A stretch of 64,000 bases of DNA from Rhodocyclaceae bacterium (GTDB lineage Bacteria > Pseudomonadota > Gammaproteobacteria > Burkholderiales > Rhodocyclaceae), in contig JAOAHQ010000025.1 of the NCBI GenBank assembly GCA_026415155.1, forward strand, positions 58,029-122,028, given 5' to 3'. A program made the translations under genes and the position numbers. Below, piece by piece: positions 55,786-64,000 of the stretch. How positions within the stretch are numbered: position 1 is the first letter of the stretch; each line of letters begins with the position of its first letter. The notes beneath the pieces are model-generated. The model ran no database searches and had not been told where the DNA came from. It saw only the letters and a program-made list of their open reading frames with translations.

Positions 55786-56948
55786 AGATCGCCATTGCCG
55801 GCTTAGGCTACGTCGGCCTGTCCAATGCCATCTTGCTCGCCCAGCACAACGAGGTCGTCGCCCTCGACATCGTGCCGGAAAAGGTGGCGATGCTCAATCG
55901 CAAAGAATCCCCGATCGAGGATGCCGAGATCGAAGACTTCCTCGAGCACAAGACCTTGAACTTTCGCGCCACCCTCGATGCGCGCGAGGCCTATGCGGGC
56001 GCCGACTTCGTCATCATCGCCACGCCAACCGATTACGACCCCGAGACCAATTATTTCGATACCTCCTCGGTCGAGGCGGTGATCCGCGCGGTGATGGCCA
56101 TCAATCCACAGGCGGTGATGGTCATCAAATCCACCGTGCCGGTGGGTTACACCATGAGGACACGCGCCGCGCTGGGCACCGAGAATCTGATCTTCTCGCC
56201 GGAATTCTTGCGCGAGGGCAAGGCGCTTTACGACAACCTCTACCCTTCGCGCATCGTCGTCGGCGAAGTCTCGCCGCGCGCCGAAACCTTCGCCCGGCTC
56301 CTTAAGCAAGGAGCGCTCAAACAAGACATCCCGACGCTCTTCACCGGCCCCACCGAGGCCGAGGCGATCAAGCTCTTCGCCAACACCTATCTCGCGATGC
56401 GGGTGGCCTACTTCAACGAGCTCGATACCTACGCCGCCACGCACGGGCTCGACACGCGCCAGATCATCGAAGGCGTCTGCCTCGATCCGAGGATCGGCCA
56501 GCATTACAACAACCCGAGCTTCGGCTACGGCGGCTATTGCCTGCCCAAGGACACCAAGCAGCTCCTTGCCAACTATCGCGACGTGCCGCAGAACCTGATC
56601 CGCGCCATCGTCGAGGCGAACGCGACGCGCAAGGACTTCATCGCCGACGAGATCATCCGTAAAAAGCCCAATGTCGTCGGCATCTACCGTCTCATCATGA
56701 AGGCCGGCTCCGACAACTTCCGCGCCTCTTCCATCCAGGGCATCATGAAGCGCATCAAGGCCAAGGGCATTCCCGTCATCGTCTATGAGCCGGTGCTCAA
56801 GGAGGAAGAATTCTTCCACTCGCGCGTCGTCCGCGATCTCGCCGAATTCAAGCGGCTTGCCGATGTGATCGTCGCCAACCGCATGACGGACGATCTGCGC
56901 GACGTCGCGGAGAAGGTCTATTCCCGCGATCTTTTCGGGAGCGATTGA
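55782..56948 (+). CDS. ugd: UDP-glucose 6-dehydrogenase
   Basis: 388 aa. An N-terminal Rossmann fold ([14 protein letters not shown]), central domain and the catalytic cysteine in [13 protein letters not shown]. It oxidises UDP-glucose to UDP-glucuronate using two NAD+. Its length and order fit the shorter HasB/Ugd group. It precedes the second dehydrogenase directly (TGATG). Confidence 0.93.
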   Translation: MKIAIAGLGYVGLSNAILLAQHNEVVALDIVPEKVAMLNRKESPIEDAEIEDFLEHKTLNFRATLDAREAYAGADFVIIATPTDYDPETNYFDTSSVEAVIRAVMAINPQAVMVIKSTVPVGYTMRTRAALGTENLIFSPEFLREGKALYDNLYPSRIVVGEVSPRAETFARLLKQGALKQDIPTLFTGPTEAEAIKLFANTYLAMRVAYFNELDTYAATHGLDTRQIIEGVCLDPRIGQHYNNPSFGYGGYCLPKDTKQLLANYRDVPQNLIRAIVEANATRKDFIADEIIRKKPNVVGIYRLIMKAGSDNFRASSIQGIMKRIKAKGIPVIVYEPVLKEEEFFHSRVVRDLAEFKRLADVIVANRMTDDLRDVAEKVYSRDLFGSD

Positions 56949-58240
56949 TGAAGCAACTGAACCCCACCATCGCCGTCGTCGGCTTAGGCTACGTCGGCCT
57001 GCCGCTTGCCGTCGAATTCGGCAAGCGGTTCAAGACCATCGGCTATGACCTCTCGGAAGCCAAGGTCGCGGCCTACCGCGAATGCCGGGATCCCACCGGC
57101 GAAGTTTCCAGCGAAGACCTCAAGGCCGCCGCGGGGCTCGAATGCACGACCGACCCCACCCGTCTGGCGAGCGCCGACTTCATCGTCGTCGCCGTGCCCA
57201 CGCCCGTCGATGCGGCGCATCAGCCTGATTTCGGCCCGCTCGTCTCGGCTTCCGAAACCGTTGGCCGGCACATGAAGCGAGGCGCGATCGTCATCTATGA
57301 ATCGACGGTCTATCCCGGCGCGACCGAAGAAATCTGCATCCCGGTGCTGGAGCGGCATTCCGGCCTCAAATGGAAGAAGGACTTTTTCGTCGGCTACAGC
57401 CCCGAGCGCATCAATCCCGGCGATAAGGAGCACACGCTCGCCAAGATCGTCAAGGTCGTCTCGGGCGATACGGCGGAAACGCTCGACAAGGTCGCGGCGC
57501 TCTATGAGTCGGTCGTAACGGCGGGGGTGCATCGCGCTTCGAGCATCGCGGTGGCCGAAGCCGCCAAGGTCATCGAGAATACCCAGCGCGACTTGAACAT
57601 CGCGCTCATGAACGAACTCGCGATCATCTTCGACAAGCTCGGCCTCGATACCAGCGAAGTGCTCGCCGCCGCCGGCACGAAGTGGAACTTCCTCAAGTTC
57701 AAGCCGGGCTTGGTCGGCGGCCATTGCATCGGCGTCGATCCTTACTACCTCACCCACAAGGCCGAGATGCTCGGTTACCACCCGCAGGTGATCCTCGCCG
57801 GCCGCCGCATCAACGACGGCATGGGCGCCTTCGTCGCGCAAAAGACCGTCAAGCTCATGATCCAGGCCGGCCTCGACATCCGCGGCGCCCAAGTCAATGT
57901 GCTGGGTCTCACCTTCAAGGAAAACTGCCCGGATCTCAGAAACTCCAAGGTGCCGGACATCGTGCGCGAACTCGCCAGCTACGGCATCGAGGTCTTCATC
58001 CACGATCCGCTCGCCGATGCCGCTGAAGCCCGGCACGAATACGGCCTCACCCTTTCGAGCTGGGAGGCGCTGCCCCAGGCGGATGCGCTCGTGCTCGCCG
58101 TCGCCCACCAGGACTATGCCGGCATCGCCGCGGAAGCGATCACCGATAAGCTCAAGGCCGGCGGCGTGATCGTCGATGTCAAGGCGCTCTGGGATGCGGC
58201 GGCCTTGCGAAGCCGCGGCTATCGGCTCTGGCGGCTGTAA
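56948..58240 (+). CDS. UDP-N-acetylglucosamine 6-dehydrogenase (TviB/WbpA family)
   Basis: 430 aa. VVGLGYVGLPLAVEFGKRF (Rossmann), AVPTPVDAAHQPDF, and the catalytic cysteine in VGGHCIGVDPYYLTHKAE. The sequence follows the TviB type, which makes UDP-GlcNAcA or the galacto form. ATG 56948 is used rather than the TTG at 56945. Element copy 14 encodes RLASADF inside the beta strand before VVAVPTP. Confidence 0.9.
   Translation: MKQLNPTIAVVGLGYVGLPLAVEFGKRFKTIGYDLSEAKVAAYRECRDPTGEVSSEDLKAAAGLECTTDPTRLASADFIVVAVPTPVDAAHQPDFGPLVSASETVGRHMKRGAIVIYESTVYPGATEEICIPVLERHSGLKWKKDFFVGYSPERINPGDKEHTLAKIVKVVSGDTAETLDKVAALYESVVTAGVHRASSIAVAEAAKVIENTQRDLNIALMNELAIIFDKLGLDTSEVLAAAGTKWNFLKFKPGLVGGHCIGVDPYYLTHKAEMLGYHPQVILAGRRINDGMGAFVAQKTVKLMIQAGLDIRGAQVNVLGLTFKENCPDLRNSKVPDIVRELASYGIEVFIHDPLADAAEARHEYGLTLSSWEALPQADALVLAVAHQDYAGIAAEAITDKLKAGGVIVDVKALWDAAALRSRGYRLWRL
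57159..57181 (+). repeat. 23-bp dispersed element, copy 14
   Basis: It lies inside the TviB-like gene in the same sense and encodes RLASADF, which fits the natural family pattern at that place. First base and last base differ from consensus. Confidence 0.7.
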
Positions 58241-59448
58241 GGCGCGATGAGCCGCTCGGCGAGCGTGCGGTAAAGCGGCGGGCAGACGCCGCGCGAAAAG
58301 GCCGAGGCGAGCAGCGCGACGAGCATCAGGTCGATGACGAGGCCGTAGCCGCTCACCATCTCCATGACGATGATGAAGGCGGTGATCGGCGCTTGGGTCA
58401 CGGCGGCGAGAAAACCCGCCGTGCAGAGCACGAGCAGCGTGCCGGCGCTGATCTCGTCGGCCAAGAGCGGCGCGAGGTTGCTGCCGAGCCCCGCGCCGAT
58501 CGCCAGGGAAGGCGCGAAGATGCCGCCGGGCACGCCCGAGGCGTAAGAAATCAAGGTCGCGAAGAGCTTGGCGAGCGCGAAGTGGGCCGGCAGCTCGGCA
58601 TCGTGCTCGAACAAATCGCGCGTCTCGACGTAACCGGTGCCAAAGCTTGTGTAGTCGGAGAGTAGCCCGATCAGCGCGACGAGCAGCCCGCAGAGCGCGG
58701 CATAGATGATTGGCCGGCGGGCGCGGAAGGAGGAGAAGAACGGCCCGTTGGGCGCCGTCGCGAGCAGCATGAGCCGTGCGAAGAGGCCGCCTGCCAATCC
58801 GCAGACGAGGGCGATCGGCAGCACCCAGAGAAGTTGCAGCTGGCTTTTGAGCCCCGTGTAGCTCACCCAGCCGAAATAGGTCGTATTGCCGAGAAGCCCC
58901 TGCGAGACGAGGCCGGCGAGGATGATCGCGACGATCAGAAGGCCGCTCATGCGCGCTTCGAGGCCGCGGTTGAGCTCCTCGATCGCAAAGACGATGCCGG
59001 CCAGGGGCGTGTTGAAGGCGGCGGCGATGCCGGCAGCGCCGCCGGCTGCGATCAGATGGCGGCGCTGGATCGCAAGACGCCGCGCCAGATGCGGATGCAG
59101 GCTGTTCATGACGGCCGCGCCCACCTGCACCGTCGGTCCTTCGCGGCCGCAGGAAAAGCCGGCGAAGAGGGCCGCTGCGCCAAGCACGATCTTGCCGAGC
59201 GCGATTTTCAGAGTCAGGAGCGGCCGCCAGCCGGCGGGCGGCTGGCGATCGACGCGAATCTCGGCGATCGCTTGCGGGATGCCGCTGCCTTCGGCGCCGG
59301 CACACCAGCGGCGCGTGGCCCAGACGACTGCCGCGCCGCCCGCTGGACAGATGAAGAGCGGCCACCACCAGGCGCGCGCCGAGAGGTCGCGAAAGGCCTG
59401 CACGGCGAGTTCCGCGAGTTCGGCAAAGAGCACGGCCAAGAGCCCCAC
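58219..59448 (-). CDS. ClC-type chloride channel/antiporter
   Basis: 409 aa as tracked. The selectivity motifs GSGIPQ, GREGPTVQ and GGIFAPSLAIG are present, and the gating glutamate of GREGP is kept, so an H+/Cl- antiporter is likely. The track start is GTG 59448. The frame stays open upstream for 35 codons with basic then hydrophobic sequence (ARLAFWQGRLLIWAGAIG), typical of the ClC N-terminus, but without ATG, GTG or TTG; an in-frame CTG lies at 59472. It overlaps the TviB-like gene by 22 bp. Confidence 0.88.
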   Translation of the reverse strand: MGLLAVLFAELAELAVQAFRDLSARAWWWPLFICPAGGAAVVWATRRWCAGAEGSGIPQAIAEIRVDRQPPAGWRPLLTLKIALGKIVLGAAALFAGFSCGREGPTVQVGAAVMNSLHPHLARRLAIQRRHLIAAGGAAGIAAAFNTPLAGIVFAIEELNRGLEARMSGLLIVAIILAGLVSQGLLGNTTYFGWVSYTGLKSQLQLLWVLPIALVCGLAGGLFARLMLLATAPNGPFFSSFRARRPIIYAALCGLLVALIGLLSDYTSFGTGYVETRDLFEHDAELPAHFALAKLFATLISYASGVPGGIFAPSLAIGAGLGSNLAPLLADEISAGTLLVLCTAGFLAAVTQAPITAFIIVMEMVSGYGLVIDLMLVALLASAFSRGVCPPLYRTLAERLIAPYSRQSR

Positions 59449-59542
59449 GCCGATCGCGCCGGCCCAGATCAGGAGGCGCCCTTGCCAGAAAGCGAGCCGC
59501 GCGGCGCGCCGGCGCCGGGCGCGCGCCGCTTTTAGCGCCGCA

Positions 59543-62818
<3,276 letters not shown>

Positions 62819-62822
62819 GCCT

Positions 62823-63716
62823 TCATGCCGTACGGCGGAACATCTGCAAGAAGCGGCTCTTCTCGCCGAGGAAGAGATGCGCTAGCTCATCAAGGGTGGC
62901 GTGGTTGAGCTCCTCGGCCTGAAGGCGGAATTCCATCATGCCAAAGCGGTCGATGTTGCGCGTGCGCAGCACGAAATCGCCGCGCTCGTAGTCGGCCTTG
63001 ATGAGAAAACCAGCCTTGATCTCGCAGGGGAAGATGAAGCGCGCCGCTTCGGGCTGATGGCGCGCATTGAGCTTTTCCTCGACCTTGAAGACGATGTTGT
63101 AATCGTGCAAGGTCTTTCTGAAGGGCTCAATGCCGAGCGCGTCGCGCTCGATGACGATATTCTTGGGGGCGGCGAGGCGGAAACGCGCCGACATGCTCTC
63201 GTAGCGGCGATCTTCGGTGGCCGAAGGCACCATGCGAAAGTCCGCCGCGCCTTCCACCCAGCTCAGGCCCGAGAAGACGATGTTGCCGGGAAAGATGAAT
63301 TCCTTGGGGATCGCCGGCTTGAGGATGTTGAGCTGCTTGATGAGGTCGTCGATGTAATGAAAGGCTGCGCCCAGCGTGGCCGAAAGAATCTGCGCCTTGA
63401 GTTCCATTTGCGCGCCGCGCTGGCTCTCGTCCTGCTGGAGGGCCTGCGCCTGAGCCTTGAGCCGCGCAAGCAGGCTATTGGCCTCAACCTGACCGAGGCT
63501 CGAGGGCGCCTCCAGTGTGGGTGTAGCGCCCACGCTCGGCGCTGGCGGGACGGCCTCTCGCCTTTCGGCCGCCGGCTGGGAAAGATCGGGAAAGGCGAGC
63601 GTCTCGCGGTGTAGCTCCGGTTTCGCCGGCTCGGCGCCCACGACGGGGCCGTGCCGCGAAAACTCCTCGATATCGGCCAGAAGCTGCGCCGTCTTGTCTT
63701 TTGCTCCTCCGCTCAC
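62823..63716 (-). CDS. Conserved hypothetical protein, 297 aa
   Basis: I do not recognise a family. Residues about 1-85 are low-complexity and charged; 85-125 form a helix (LLARLKAQAQALQQ); 125-290 alternate beta strands and helices (EFIFPGNIVFSGLSWV, RFIFPCEIKAGFLIKADYERGDF). No signal peptide, membrane helix or catalytic motif is seen. Start is GTG 63716 after GAAAGAGG. A dispersed element (copy 16) encodes AVPPAPSV in the disordered part. It is convergent with the MidA-like gene. Confidence 0.7.
   Translation of the reverse strand: MSGGAKDKTAQLLADIEEFSRHGPVVGAEPAKPELHRETLAFPDLSQPAAERREAVPPAPSVGATPTLEAPSSLGQVEANSLLARLKAQAQALQQDESQRGAQMELKAQILSATLGAAFHYIDDLIKQLNILKPAIPKEFIFPGNIVFSGLSWVEGAADFRMVPSATEDRRYESMSARFRLAAPKNIVIERDALGIEPFRKTLHDYNIVFKVEEKLNARHQPEAARFIFPCEIKAGFLIKADYERGDFVLRTRNIDRFGMMEFRLQAEELNHATLDELAHLFLGEKSRFLQMFRRTA
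63532..63554 (-). repeat. 23-bp dispersed element, copy 16
   Basis: It lies inside the 297-aa gene in the same sense and encodes AVPPAPSV. The right end reads GAGCGT. Confidence 0.7.
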
Positions 63717-63724
63717 CTCTTTCC

Positions 63725-63752
63725 CCCTGCCGGATACAGCAGGGAAATTCTA
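63725..63752 (-). promoter_or_regulatory. Candidate -10 and leader hairpin of the 297-aa gene
   Basis: On the minus strand TAGAAT (63747-63752) is followed by a CCCTGC/GCAGGG hairpin (63725-63744) and then the GTG at 63716. The -35 is not clear. Confidence 0.35.
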
Positions 63753-64000
63753 ACAGTGCGGCGGTTCGCTGGAAGACGCTATTCTTCGACGCCCTCTCCC
63801 ACGCCTTCTACTGCTGCGTTCAACCCAGATTGTCCATTGGAACGCGAGCGGCGCTCGACGGCGAGGGCGAGGAGATGCGCGCTCGGGCGACGAGTCCATA
63901 GCGTGGCCTCTGGACGAGGAGCACGGGCGCGCAGATACCGCCCGCAGCCCGAGCGCCGCCGCGTAGGGCACGGCGAGGCCGGAAAATCTCTTCATGGATC
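63753..64000. other. Window end, no gene supported
   Basis: The last ~250 bp hold only short track ORFs without family likeness and a small CGAGC/GCTCG hairpin (63845-63857). A gene may begin beyond the edge (a minus-strand frame starting MKRFSGLAVPYAAALG lies at 63750-63995), but I cannot identify it. Confidence 0.3.

Noticed and set aside
56984-59368. 794-aa minus-strand ORF across the TviB-like and ClC genes
   Set aside because: Shadow frame spanning two well-recognised genes on different strands.
63750-63995. Minus-strand 81-aa ORF at the window end
   Set aside because: Arg/Ser-rich with no recognisable motif; could be the start of a real gene beyond the edge but not supported.

Overview
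The window is a high-GC stretch of a Gram-negative chromosome. Its gene content points to a betaproteobacterium, probably Rhodocyclales or Nitrosomonadales. The pointers are a DUF3683-FAD-FeS giant oxidoreductase, a class I PHA synthase, the pcm/rhodanese/tolC/waaA neighbourhood, UbiC and UbiX, OxyR next to Dps, and a large LPS locus. The assignment is an inference from families; there is no rRNA or tRNA gene in the window. Coding density is very high, many genes overlap by 4 bp (ATGA), and no gene-free stretch exceeds 300 bp.

Layout. 0-13.2 kb: the end of a 5-formyl-THF cyclo-ligase gene, a PatB-type lyase and IlvA; a 1293-aa FAD/Fe-S oxidoreductase; YjbQ; an orphan NosD-like beta-helix protein; an orphan N-acetylglutaminylglutamine amidotransferase; a PD-(D/E)XK protein with a hendecad coiled coil; MiaB; and an EF-hand/glycine-zipper protein. 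13.3-24.2 kb: HIT protein, a 546-aa protein that may be PilZ-like, a PAS-GGDEF-EAL enzyme, an APH/P-loop kinase, a DUF3617 protein, OxyR with Dps and a clear OxyR box between them, a GIY-YIG protein, an alpha/beta hydrolase and a degenerate HD-GYP protein. 24.2-31 kb: PhaC, HMG-CoA lyase, DUF1289, UbiC, RapZ, a NusG-II/Gx-transporter/UbiX group and a Lon-substrate-domain protein. 31-38 kb: a complete RND efflux system (adaptor, pump, TolC) wrapped around pcm and a rhodanese, then a Uma2 protein. 38-58.2 kb: an LPS locus, with about 17 kb on the minus strand (WaaQ-like, MsbA, several GT4 and GT9 enzymes, WaaL-like ligase, FkbM, WaaC, a DUF4143 ATPase, WaaA) and a divergent GT2/UDP-Glc DH/UDP-GlcNAc DH operon. 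58.2-64 kb: a ClC channel, ThiC, a MidA-type methyltransferase and an unknown protein.

The most unusual signal is not a gene. A 23-bp sequence (left half GCCGTCYNSCS, right half AGCGCCGACTTT) occurs 16 times, about once per 4 kb, on both strands. Most copies lie inside unrelated genes, where they keep the frame and encode three different short peptides in linker regions. Two pairs are identical over all 23 bases. The longest gap lies over the lower-GC O-antigen island. This is how DNA-uptake-type sequences behave, but I know of no described one with this sequence. Other non-coding findings are a 39-bp repeat pair that differs by four transitions, several predicted leaderless promoters, and an inverted repeat at the start of the DUF4143 ATPase gene.
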